A DNA stretch of 64,000 bases. Source: CAMCXE01 sp046347475 (lineage in GTDB: Bacteria; Pseudomonadota; Gammaproteobacteria; Pseudomonadales; Cellvibrionaceae). The translations under genes and the position numbers were made by a program. Below the pieces are notes generated by a model. That model was not told where the DNA came from. It did no database searches and saw nothing but the letters and a program-made list of their open reading frames with translations. Where the stretch lies: assembly GCA_046347475.1 (NCBI GenBank), contig JAXMGD010000002.1, positions 434,001-498,000 on the forward strand, given 5' to 3'. Positions 1 to 7,253 of the stretch are shown piece after piece (within the stretch, counting starts at the first letter, position 1; each line of letters opens with the position of its first letter).

Positions 1-97
1 TGTGTGGAGGAGGAACACCTTGCACACGAGCGTGCGCAAGGCTTAATAAAATAGGTTTACAGGATTCTGCTCACCCGAACATTTTGAATCTTAAGGA

Positions 98-304
98 TTA
101 AACTGCGCGTACTTTATTAGCGCAGGGGCCTTTTTGGCCTTGGCCCACTTCAAACTCAACCAATTGGCCTTCATTCAAGGTAGCGTAACCACCGCCTGCC
201 TGAATTTCAGAGTGATGAACAAACAAATCTTTGCTTCCATTCTCTGGAGTAATGAAACCAAAACCTTTGTCTGCATTAAACCATTTAACTGTGCCTTTAC
301 TCAT
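98..304 (-). CDS. CspA-family cold-shock protein
   Basis: A 68-residue single cold-shock domain, the normal size for the family. The nucleic-acid-binding motifs are intact: RNP1-like KGFGFI at residues 13-18 and RNP2-like DLFVHH at 26-31. Family members bind single-stranded RNA/DNA and melt secondary structure in mRNA; whether this one is cold-induced, growth-phase controlled or constitutive cannot be told from the protein. It stands alone, with more than 500 bases of gene-free DNA upstream, which would allow the long structured leader known for some csp genes, but no specific leader element was recognised. Confidence 0.95.
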   Translation of the reverse strand: MSKGTVKWFNADKGFGFITPENGSKDLFVHHSEIQAGGGYATLNEGQLVEFEVGQGQKGPCANKVRAV

Positions 305-823
305 ATACTGTCTACTTTATGGGTGAACTTAAAATGACCCTAGGGGTTATCACCATTGCCCGCAGGGTTTTAGGAAACATATGGCGCTGTATTAAGTGAA
401 TTGTTTGCTCGGTAAATAAATTACCTGAACATCAATAAGCGACTGGGAGACAAGGAGTCTAAAACACCTATCCACTGGTTATTGATTTAACGCCAAGCCA
501 AGGGATATAGCAAGGAATTAATTGTGCGCTGCCCTGGGCCAATTTGATTAATTAGAAATAAACGAAGCATTCAACAGGTGAAAATTCCAAGTGAATATTC
601 GCACTGCCTCTCAGGGCATTATTAAATAGCTTTAGCTAGCAACAGCCAGCATGCGTACCCCGGGTGGCATTTTTTATAATCGAGCTTATATAGGTGCTAG
701 GCTGAGCCTGATTACACATGCCCCCAAACGCGCTTCATTGGCGGCCACTAAAAAATATTAACGAGCCGCCATTTTTTGCGCACATCGCGAGTATTGGCTC
801 GCAAAACAGGCTGTTGGGCTGAA
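305..823. other. Gene-free stretch upstream of the cold-shock gene
   Basis: No convincing ORF, tRNA or strong terminator is seen here. It probably holds the promoter and leader of the cold-shock gene (minus strand). A small palindrome, GGTAA-5-TTACC, sits near 412-426. The rest is unremarkable AT-rich sequence. Confidence 0.5.
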
Positions 824-1219
824 CTAGTCGATAAAACGCTCAGCCTGCGCCTCACTGGGCAACCAACACTGCGGGCGGCGTCCAAACCAGGCATAGCGAT
901 GGCGCGCGATCAGATCGTAGGCCCAATTGCGAATACTGCGCGGCACTATCCGCGCAACCACCAAGAGTCGCCATGGCATACGCAGGCGGCGCGCAATACA
1001 TAGGGCTGCATCTGAGCGGACAAACAACTGATTGTGTTCGATAACAACAAATGTTTTGGCATCCAAAGGGTCCAGCCCGTACTTGCGCATGGTTTGCGCC
1101 CCGGTGGTGGACTGCAGCGAGGCAAAGCAATAATGGGGTGAGGCTTCATGCTTAAGCACAAACTGCACGCTCCGGGCGCACAGATTGCACATGCCGTCAA
1201 AAATAATTAGATCCGGCAT
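824..1219 (-). CDS. DUF393 / DCC-family thiol-disulfide oxidoreductase-like protein
   Basis: A 131-residue protein with the DCC signature at its start: FDGMCNLC puts a CxxC pair at residues 11-14, followed by a short thioredoxin-like body. The DUF393 family (YuxK-like) is predicted to be redox active, but substrates are largely unknown. It has no clear signal peptide, so a cytoplasmic location is likely. It is followed on the same strand only at a distance by ribA's neighbour csp, so it looks monocistronic or co-transcribed after ribA (79-bp gap). Family assignment is firm; function is not. Confidence 0.85.
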   Translation of the reverse strand: MPDLIIFDGMCNLCARSVQFVLKHEASPHYCFASLQSTTGAQTMRKYGLDPLDAKTFVVIEHNQLFVRSDAALCIARRLRMPWRLLVVARIVPRSIRNWAYDLIARHRYAWFGRRPQCWLPSEAQAERFID

Positions 1220-1297
1220 GAAGGCTGTATTTTTAACCGCACAATCAACTGCCTCTTTCGGCCAATTAGCATTCGAATTAAACGTAAAGAAACAGAA

Positions 1298-1891
1298 TTA
1301 TTCCCCCACCAACATATGCCCTAACTTATCTTTTTTAGTGTCGAGGTAATGGTGGTTATGGGAGTTGCGGCCAGTTTCGTGGGCGAGGCGGGTTTCGATT
1401 TCAATGCCCAAGGCTTCCAGGGCTTTGATTTTTTTCGGGTTGTTCGTCAGCAGTTTTACCCGCTTGATATTCAGGTGCGCAAACATGGGGGCCAGCATGG
1501 AATAATCGCGCAAGTCAGCGGCAAAACCCAGATGTTCGTTGGCTTCAACTGTATCGGCGCCCTGATCTTGCAGGTGGTAAGCGCGAATTTTATTGAGTAG
1601 GCCAATGCCGCGCCCCTCCTGGCGTAGATAAAAAATGGCGCCGCTGCCTGCCAGCGATATTTTGTACATGGCTGATTGCAACTGTGCGCCGCAATCGCAG
1701 CGCAGGCTAAATAGACTATCGCCGGTTAAGCATTCGGAGTGAATACGCACTAAAACAGTTTGCTCGGGTTTTATGTCGCCGAGGGTGAGCACAACATGCT
1801 CTTTTTGATGGGTGTGGTCGAAAAACCCGTGCATAACAAACATGCCAAATGGCGTGGGCAATTTACAGGATTCAACAAATTCAACCGACAC
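1298..1891 (-). CDS. ribA: GTP cyclohydrolase II
   Basis: A 197-residue stand-alone RibA, the length of the E. coli enzyme. It opens GTP to 2,5-diamino-6-ribosylamino-pyrimidinone 5'-phosphate, formate and pyrophosphate, the first committed step of riboflavin synthesis. The three zinc cysteines are present (C54 in ECLTGD, C65 and C67 in RCDCGAQ), as are the RQEGRGIG loop and the C-terminal LLTNNPKK motif. This matters because the RibA-like half of the RibBA fusion in the main rib operon (5259-6374) lacks the zinc cysteines, so this gene is the likely real source of the activity. It lies outside the rib operon but close by and on the same strand. Confidence 0.96.
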   Translation of the reverse strand: MSVEFVESCKLPTPFGMFVMHGFFDHTHQKEHVVLTLGDIKPEQTVLVRIHSECLTGDSLFSLRCDCGAQLQSAMYKISLAGSGAIFYLRQEGRGIGLLNKIRAYHLQDQGADTVEANEHLGFAADLRDYSMLAPMFAHLNIKRVKLLTNNPKKIKALEALGIEIETRLAHETGRNSHNHHYLDTKKDKLGHMLVGE

Positions 1892-1929
1892 AACAATACC
1901 TATAAGAATTTACCGCGCGGGCACGGTAT

Positions 1930-2634
1930 TTAATATTTACTCTGCAGAACCATAACGCCCTGCTCTACTTTTAAATCGACGCGGCTTAAAAAACTATTGC
2001 CCAACAAAATAGCGGTGGGGTATTCGCCTTCTAACACCAAGGCCTCAATGTTGTTGAGGGTCACATTGCCCACCGAGGCGGAATTTAATACCACCGGGTA
2101 GGCATTGGTCATACCCTGCGCTGTTTGGACGCCAACGGGTTTGTCTTTGCTATATTCCAAACCAAGTTTATCCGCTGTGGTGGCGTTGATGGAGATGCTG
2201 GTGGCGCCAGTGTCTACGAGGAACTCGACGTTTTGATTGTTAATACGGCCGGGGGTGAAATAGTGGCCATTCACCTGACTGGCAATGCGCGCCTCGGCAA
2301 CCGGTGGGGCGCTAAAGCGCGTGCCCACGCCGCGATTGAGAACGAGGGTTTGGCGCTGGCCGTTGATGTCCACCTCGGCATTGCGGGCGTTGGCAGAAAT
2401 GAGTGTGACGCCTTCCGGTGAGGTTTTACCCTGCCGGAGTATGCGCTCATGGCCGTTAATCTTCACTACGGCAGAGTTATTGAATAGGCCTAAGGGCACC
2501 ACTTCGACGGGGGCAGCGTTTTTCTTGGCGGCGTTTACAGGAACTATATCGTCGTCGGCATCGGCTTGCGCCAACGGCGCACTTAACACAACAAGACCGC
2601 AAAAAAATCCAGTTAATACCCGTCGCATCACCAT
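1930..2634 (-). CDS. Exported retropepsin-like aspartic protease (clan AA, TIGR02281 type)
   Basis: A 234-residue protein with an N-terminal hydrophobic signal ending near APLAQA, a linker, and a C-terminal retroviral-type aspartic protease domain with the catalytic DTGA at about residues 141-144 (LVDTGATSIS). Such single-domain proteases would act as dimers in the periplasm; substrates in bacteria are mostly unknown. The ATG at 2634 is chosen because a GGAG lies five bases upstream; GTG at 2640 and ATG at 2628 are alternatives in the same frame. The start overlaps the end of pgpA, so translation is probably coupled and this is the last gene of the nusB-thiL-pgpA unit. Confidence 0.85.
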   Translation of the reverse strand: MVMRRVLTGFFCGLVVLSAPLAQADADDDIVPVNAAKKNAAPVEVVPLGLFNNSAVVKINGHERILRQGKTSPEGVTLISANARNAEVDINGQRQTLVLNRGVGTRFSAPPVAEARIASQVNGHYFTPGRINNQNVEFLVDTGATSISINATTADKLGLEYSKDKPVGVQTAQGMTNAYPVVLNSASVGNVTLNNIEALVLEGEYPTAILLGNSFLSRVDLKVEQGVMVLQSKY

Positions 2635-3134
2635 AACCACTCCAGAATTTTTAGACTGCCAAGGGCTGCCGCCCCCGCCAGAATATCGTCAAACATGACC
2701 CCTAAACCACCGTGTAAGCGGCGGTCAGCCAGGCTGATGGGCCAGGGCTTGAGGGTATCAAACAGACGAAACAGCAGAAAACCCGCCAGTACCCAGCCCC
2801 AGCCGGGGGGCACCCAGGCAAGCGCTAACCACAGGCCAACGAATTCATCCCACACCATGCCGCCGTGGTCATCTTCGCCCAGGTCTTTGCCGGTTTTCTC
2901 GCAGATCCATACGCCGACTAAAAATGCCAACACCAGCCCTATCCAATAAGCATAGTTGGGTAAGGCGTTTAAGAGAAAGTAAAACGGCAGCGCCGCGAGG
3001 GTACCCCAGGTGCCGGGGGCTTTGGGCAGCAGGCCGGAGCCAAACCCAAAGGCCAACAAGCGCCAGGGTTTGGCGCTGATAAACGCCCAGTCGGGCTTGA
3101 TGGCCTGCACCTCACCGGAAATGCGCAAAACCAC
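2628..3134 (-). CDS. pgpA: Phosphatidylglycerophosphatase A
   Basis: Up to 168 residues, a membrane enzyme that dephosphorylates phosphatidylglycerol phosphate to phosphatidylglycerol. The family motif FGFGSGLLPKAPGTWGT near the N terminus, the acidic GEDDHGGMVWDEFVG segment and several membrane helices are all present. It overlaps the end of thiL by 23 bases. No ATG start exists: GTG at 3134 opens the frame, but a GGGAGG within thiL lies five bases ahead of a TTG at 3128, which may be the true start. The order thiL-pgpA after nusB is the usual gammaproteobacterial arrangement. Confidence 0.95.
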   Translation of the reverse strand: MVLRISGEVQAIKPDWAFISAKPWRLLAFGFGSGLLPKAPGTWGTLAALPFYFLLNALPNYAYWIGLVLAFLVGVWICEKTGKDLGEDDHGGMVWDEFVGLWLALAWVPPGWGWVLAGFLLFRLFDTLKPWPISLADRRLHGGLGVMFDDILAGAAALGSLKILEWLW

Positions 3135-4044
3135 CTCCCGTCAGCACTGTCTCACCCCCAGGCTCAACACCTAGGATGCCCAGTTCCTCAGTAATAACAC
3201 CGATAAGTGTGGCCGCCACGGGGGGTGTTTGGTCGGCCGCGAGGGTAAAACAGAGTTGATAATCATCACCGCCACTCAATGCCCAACAGCGGGCAGACTC
3301 TGGCTCCACTTGGGCGGCCCAGCAGGAGTTGAGCGGCAGCGCCGTAAGCTCTAATCGAGCCCCCACTTGGCTGCGCGCGAGTATGTGGCCGAGATCGGCC
3401 AGCAGGCCGTCGGATATGTCGATGGCGCTACTGGCCAACCCTGCCAGCCTAAGCCCCGCCTCTATTTGCGGTTCCGGCGCATAGAATCGCTCGGTGAGAT
3501 AAGCCTGGGCTGAGACAGGCACCTCAATACGGCCTTGCAGAAGTGCTAAAGCCGCCGCGCCATCGCCTAAATAACCTGTGACATATATGCGATCGCCTAC
3601 CTGGGCGCCGCTGCGCCGCAAGGCGTGCTCCGGCGACACGCTGCCGTGTACTTGCAGGGTAATACTCAAAGGCCCAGAGGTAGTATCGCCACCCACTAGG
3701 GCTACATTAAAACGCCGCAACACAGACGCCAGGCCCTCAGCAAAACCCTCCAGCCACTGGGTATCCGCCTTGGGCAGGGTGAGTGCGAGGGTTGCCCATA
3801 AGGGCTCTGCCCCCATGGCGGCCAGATCACTCAGCGCGCAACAGGCTACACGGCTGCCCACCTGGCGGGCGGGTGCTCCAACGGGGAAATGCACGCCTTC
3901 AACCTGGCTATCAATCGAAACGGCTAGAGATCGGCCCGCCGGGGGTGCCAGCAGCGCGCAATCATCGCCGATGCCCAAGAGCACATTCGGTGAGGGGGGA
4001 GTTAGCCTGGCAAAGTAGCGCTGAATTAAAGCGAATTCGTCCAC
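3112..4044 (-). CDS. thiL: Thiamine-monophosphate kinase
   Basis: A 310-residue ATP-dependent kinase that converts thiamine monophosphate to thiamine diphosphate, the last step of thiamine synthesis. Visible family motifs are GIGDDCALL near residue 25, the SIDSQVEGVHF metal/nucleotide segment, VGGDTTSG, DISDGLLADLGHI and SGGDDYQLCF. It starts with GTG directly after the nusB stop codon (no gap), and its end overlaps pgpA, so the three genes form a tight translationally linked unit. Confidence 0.96.
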   Translation of the reverse strand: MDEFALIQRYFARLTPPSPNVLLGIGDDCALLAPPAGRSLAVSIDSQVEGVHFPVGAPARQVGSRVACCALSDLAAMGAEPLWATLALTLPKADTQWLEGFAEGLASVLRRFNVALVGGDTTSGPLSITLQVHGSVSPEHALRRSGAQVGDRIYVTGYLGDGAAALALLQGRIEVPVSAQAYLTERFYAPEPQIEAGLRLAGLASSAIDISDGLLADLGHILARSQVGARLELTALPLNSCWAAQVEPESARCWALSGGDDYQLCFTLAADQTPPVAATLIGVITEELGILGVEPGGETVLTGGGFAHFR

Positions 4045-4491
4045 TTAGGGATTTTTGCCTGCGTTGACTTCAACACTGCGAATTCGCCCTGCCACTTTAT
4101 CCAGCACACCGTTGATAAATTTATGGCTATCGGTAGCGCCAAATTTTTTCGCCAGGTTCAAAGATTCGTTAATCACTACGCGGTAGGGCACATCGATGCG
4201 GTGGCGCAATTCAAAACAGGCCATGCGCAAAATCGCCAGGGTGATAGGGTCGATTTGGGCCAGGCTCATGTCGTTGACGAAGGGTAAAAAATCGGTTTCC
4301 AGAGTAGTGAGTTCTGCCGGTACACCGTGGACGATTTCATGAAAATAGGGCACATCCACCACCCCCATGTCGTTATCGGCGTGGAACTCCGCCAGGATGG
4401 CGTTGATGGGGTTTTTCGTCATCTGCCATTGATAAAGGGCTTGCATGGCGTAATGGCGAGCTTTGCTGCGGGCAGCGGGTGTAGATGGCAT
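4045..4491 (-). CDS. nusB: Transcription antitermination factor NusB
   Basis: A 148-residue all-helical protein, typical length. It binds boxA RNA with S10 (NusE) for rRNA antitermination. The N-terminal RSKARHYAMQALYQWQ and the C-terminal PYRVVINESLNLAKKFGATDSHKFINGVLDK are characteristic. In many gammaproteobacteria ribH-nusB are directly linked; here 80 bases with a terminator-like hairpin separate them, which may let nusB expression be partly uncoupled from the rib genes. Confidence 0.97.
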   Translation of the reverse strand: MPSTPAARSKARHYAMQALYQWQMTKNPINAILAEFHADNDMGVVDVPYFHEIVHGVPAELTTLETDFLPFVNDMSLAQIDPITLAILRMACFELRHRIDVPYRVVINESLNLAKKFGATDSHKFINGVLDKVAGRIRSVEVNAGKNP

Positions 4492-4510
4492 GGGTGTTAT
4501 CTCGGATGCT

Positions 4511-4551
4511 AAAAAAATAATGCCCGCCTGTAACGACTCAATATGGCGGGC
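4511..4551 (-). terminator. Intrinsic terminator-like hairpin between ribH and nusB
   Basis: On the minus strand a GCCCGCC/GGCGGGC stem with a 16-base loop is followed by ATTATTTTTTT. It sits just after ribH and before nusB, so it could reduce read-through from the rib operon into nusB-thiL-pgpA. The loop is long, so strength is uncertain. Confidence 0.6.
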
Positions 4552-4571
4552 TAAAACAAAATGCGCCTGGA

Positions 4572-5033
4572 TTAAATTTTACTGAGCAGGGACACCATCT
4601 CCAATGCGGTAGCGGCCGCTTCAGCGCCTTTATTGCCCGCCTTGGTGCCCGAACGCTCGATGGCCTGTTCGATGGAATCCACCGTTAGCACGCCAAAACT
4701 CACCGGGATGCCTGCGTCTAACGAGACCTGAGCCAAACCCTTGGTGCACTCACCGGCTACATAATCAAAATGCGGGGTGCTGCCGCGAATGACGGCGCCG
4801 AGGGCGATAATGGCGTCGAATTTGCCGGAGCGGGCGAGCTTCTGAGCGGCTAAGGGAAATTCAAAGGCGCCGGGGGCGTAGACGACGGTGATGTCAGAAG
4901 GGTTGATGCCGTGGCGCTGCAATGTGTCGATGGCGCCGTCTTTGAGATGCTCTACCACAAAGCTATTCCAGCGGCTCACCAAGAGGGCGTAGCGGCCTTG
5001 GCTGTGTTTAAAATCACCTTCGATTTTGTTCAT
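4572..5033 (-). CDS. ribH: 6,7-dimethyl-8-ribityllumazine synthase
   Basis: A 153-residue lumazine synthase, the penultimate enzyme of riboflavin synthesis, which condenses the pyrimidinedione with 3,4-dihydroxy-2-butanone 4-phosphate in an icosahedral or pentameric assembly. Diagnostic stretches are VVYAPGAFEFPLAAQ and GAVIRGSTPHFDYV, the latter containing the catalytic-loop histidine. It follows ribBA, but about 225 bases filled with a REP-like palindrome lie between them. Confidence 0.97.
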   Translation of the reverse strand: MNKIEGDFKHSQGRYALLVSRWNSFVVEHLKDGAIDTLQRHGINPSDITVVYAPGAFEFPLAAQKLARSGKFDAIIALGAVIRGSTPHFDYVAGECTKGLAQVSLDAGIPVSFGVLTVDSIEQAIERSGTKAGNKGAEAAATALEMVSLLSKI

Positions 5034-5123
5034 GTTGGTCTCTCAATTAACAGGATTAACTTCTTAAGTGCACCCCTCTAAAGGTTGGGGGCCTTATGAA
5101 ATAAGCAATAAATTCGTTCTAAC

Positions 5124-5262
5124 GTAGGTCGGAAAAGCCGCAGGCGCCTTCCGACATCTCCTGAACAGGCGCGACATCTCCCGAACAGGCCCAATGTCAT
5201 TTTCTACATCGCGGTATTGGGGAGACATTCACGTCGGAAGGCGCTGCGCTTTTCCGACCTAC
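5124..5262. repeat. REP/BIME-like inverted repeat pair ending in the ribBA stop codon
   Basis: Two inverted arms (5124-5155 and 5233-5262) carry the motif GTAGGTCGGAAAAGC...GGCGCCTTCCGAC, a palindromic unit type common in gammaproteobacterial intergenic DNA. Between them lies a 20-bp tandem duplication with two mismatches (5152-5171 and 5172-5191, unit beginning CGACATCTCC). The right arm runs into ribBA: the TAG of its GTAGG end is the ribBA stop codon (5259-5261). Confidence 0.85.
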
Positions 5263-6374
5263 CCGCCCGGGTGTTCGATATAACCGGTCACTTCGAGGTT
5301 AAAACCGGAAATGCCGTTAAATTTGTAGGGCGCGCTGAGCAGGCGCATTTTACACACACCCAGGTCCTTTAGTATCTGCGAACCTGTGCCCACCTGTTTA
5401 TAGGCCAACTCAACATTGGGCCTGCGCACCTTGCCGGTGAGCAGCCAGTCGATACTCTCTTCAATATCGTCGGTGGTTTCGTTGTGGCAGATCAGCACCA
5501 CCACCCCCGCGCCTTCTTGCGCCACGCGGGCCAGGGCGGACTGGCAGGTCCAGGCCGGGCCTTGCGCTCCGGGCTGAGCGATGCCTAACACATCGCGCAG
5601 GGTGGAGCCCACATGCACCCGCACTAGGGTTTCCACAGCCGGGTCGATGGTGCCTTTTACCAGGGCGAAGTGGCATTCGTTGCGGGCGGTGTCTTTGTAG
5701 GTTTTCAGGGTGAAGGGGCCGTGTTGGGTATCCACCTCTCGGCTGTTGGTGCAGATCACCGTGCGCTCGTGCAGGGTACGGTAGTGAATAAGATCGGCGA
5801 TGGTGCCGATTTTTAAATTGTGGGTTTTGGCGAAGATTTCCAAATCCGGCCGGCGCGCCATATTGCCGTCTTCATTCATAATTTCCACGATCACCGCCGC
5901 CGGTTCAAAGCCCGCCATGCGCGCCAGATCACAGCCCGCCTCGGTATGCCCGGCGCGGCTTAAAACACCGCCAGGCTGGGCCATCAGGGGGAAAATATGC
6001 CCCGGTTGCACTATGTCTTTAGGCTTAGCATTGCGGCTGACGGCGGCTTGAATGGTGCGGGCGCGGTCGCTGGCGCTGATGCCGGTGGTAACGCCCTGGG
6101 CCGCTTCGATGGACACGGTAAAGTTAGTGGCGTGGGCGGCCTGGTTTTCCTTCACCATCAAAGGCAGCTCTAACAGGCGGCAGCGCTCAGGGCTCATGGG
6201 CAGGCAGATCAGCCCGCGCGCGTGCATGGCCATAAAGTTGATATCTTCGGGCCGCACCATTTCGGCGGCCATAATTAAATCGCCTTCGTTTTCGCGGTCT
6301 TCATCATCCATCAGGATGACCATTTTGCCCTGGCGAATATCGTCGATCAGTTCTGCGGTGGTGTTCAGTTGCAT
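5259..6374 (-). CDS. ribBA: 3,4-dihydroxy-2-butanone 4-phosphate synthase fused to a degenerate GTP cyclohydrolase II domain
   Basis: A 371-residue two-domain protein. The N-terminal part (about 1-205) is a complete RibB with the acidic DDEDRENEGDLI motif at 23-34 and HTEAGCDLA, making 3,4-dihydroxy-2-butanone 4-phosphate from ribulose 5-phosphate. The C-terminal part (about 206-371) looks like RibA but has lost the zinc-binding ECLTGD...RCDCG segment; the equivalent region reads HVGSTLRDVLGIAQPG. It is therefore of the 'RibBX' kind and probably lacks cyclohydrolase activity, which the separate ribA supplies. The start is two bases from the end of ribE. The stop codon lies in a REP-like repeat. 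Confidence 0.93.
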   Translation of the reverse strand: MQLNTTAELIDDIRQGKMVILMDDEDRENEGDLIMAAEMVRPEDINFMAMHARGLICLPMSPERCRLLELPLMVKENQAAHATNFTVSIEAAQGVTTGISASDRARTIQAAVSRNAKPKDIVQPGHIFPLMAQPGGVLSRAGHTEAGCDLARMAGFEPAAVIVEIMNEDGNMARRPDLEIFAKTHNLKIGTIADLIHYRTLHERTVICTNSREVDTQHGPFTLKTYKDTARNECHFALVKGTIDPAVETLVRVHVGSTLRDVLGIAQPGAQGPAWTCQSALARVAQEGAGVVVLICHNETTDDIEESIDWLLTGKVRRPNVELAYKQVGTGSQILKDLGVCKMRLLSAPYKFNGISGFNLEVTGYIEHPGG

Positions 6375-6376
6375 AG

Positions 6377-7048
6377 TTATTTCCAGTAGCCGTTTTGCGC
6401 TAAAAATGCCGCTGTTAATTGGGGGGTGCCCTCGCTGTGGGCGGCCTTGTCACCTAAGAGTAGGCGCTCTAAGTAGCGGGCGATGACATCCACCTCTAAA
6501 TTCACCCAGCTGCCCGCCTGGTAAGTGCCCATCACGGTGTGGCTCAGGGTATGGGGCACTATGTTTAATTCAAACTCGGCGCCCTTCACCGCATTGACCG
6601 TTAGGCTCACCCCATCCACGGTGATTGAGCCTTTATGGGCTATGTATTTAGCCAGTTCATCCGGCGCCCGCAGGGTAAAACGCTCGGAGCGGGCGTCGGC
6701 CTCGCGTTTGACCACCTGGCCCAGGCCATCCACATGGCCAGAGACTATATGGCCACCTAGGCGCGATTGCGGGGTGAGGGCTTTTTCTAGGTTGATTTTT
6801 TGCCCCAGCCGCCAGTGTTTTAGGCTGGTGAGATTGAGGGTTTCATTGGAGGCATCCGCCCAAAAGCCATCGCCGGGCAGGTTAACAGCCGTAAGGCAAA
6901 CGCCGTTGCTGGCGATGGAATCACCTAAGGCCACATCGCTCCAGTCCCAGCTTGGGCTGGTGGCGGCGCGGATATAAACACTCATATCTCCGCCCTTAGG
7001 TTGCAAGGCAGCCACAGTGCCTATGGTTTGGATGATGCCGGTAAACAT
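6377..7048 (-). CDS. ribE: Riboflavin synthase, alpha chain
   Basis: A 223-residue protein beginning MFTGIIQTIG, the standard riboflavin synthase start, with two tandem lumazine-binding domains (about 1-97 and 98-195); the second carries GHIVSGHVDG and KGSITVDGVSLTVN. It dismutates two ribityllumazines to riboflavin. This gene is called ribC or ribE depending on the organism. It is separated from ribD by about 200 bases of repeats and sits next to ribBA with only a two-base gap. Confidence 0.97.
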   Translation of the reverse strand: MFTGIIQTIGTVAALQPKGGDMSVYIRAATSPSWDWSDVALGDSIASNGVCLTAVNLPGDGFWADASNETLNLTSLKHWRLGQKINLEKALTPQSRLGGHIVSGHVDGLGQVVKREADARSERFTLRAPDELAKYIAHKGSITVDGVSLTVNAVKGAEFELNIVPHTLSHTVMGTYQAGSWVNLEVDVIARYLERLLLGDKAAHSEGTPQLTAAFLAQNGYWK

Positions 7049-7115
7049 ATAAACCTCTGTTAAGGATTGCGGGCTGTGCTTTAGCTTTGGCCAGGCCTAA
7101 TTGAACCCGTTTTAA

Positions 7116-7177
7116 GTAGCCTGGATGGAGCGCAGCGCAATCCAGGTTTTTGGTGCACAGGGCTGCGCTCCATCCTG
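7116..7177. repeat. REP-like repeat, GTAGCCTGGATGGAGCGCAG family
   Basis: A unit starting GTAGCCTGGATGGAGCGCAG at 7116 and an inverted partial unit (GGCTGCGCTCCATCC) ending near 7176 form a palindrome between ribE and ribD. The same family recurs at 30174-30247 and 45861-45953 in this window. Confidence 0.75.
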
Positions 7178-7197
7178 CAGCTGCAACCCCACCCCAG

Positions 7198-7220
7198 CCC
7201 TCCCCTTTTTAAGGGGAGGG
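7198..7220. repeat. Short perfect palindrome CCCTCCCCTT-3-AAGGGGAGGG
   Basis: A perfect 10-bp stem with a 3-base loop lies next to the previous repeat. This CCCTCCCC/GGGGAGGG type is a common dispersed intergenic palindrome in proteobacteria. It could stall transcription within the rib operon, but no T-run follows on the minus strand. Confidence 0.7.
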
Positions 7221-7253
7221 GGACTTGGCGCCCGGCCTAAGGATTTCTGTAGA

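Noticed and set aside
1..97. Hairpin CCTTGC...GCAAGG downstream of the cold-shock gene
   Set aside because: No T-run on the minus strand, and the left edge of the window cuts the context; not strong enough to call a terminator.
5034..5258. FMN riboswitch within the rib operon
   Set aside because: The gap before ribH is filled by REP-like repeats; none of the conserved RFN blocks is seen here or upstream of ribD.
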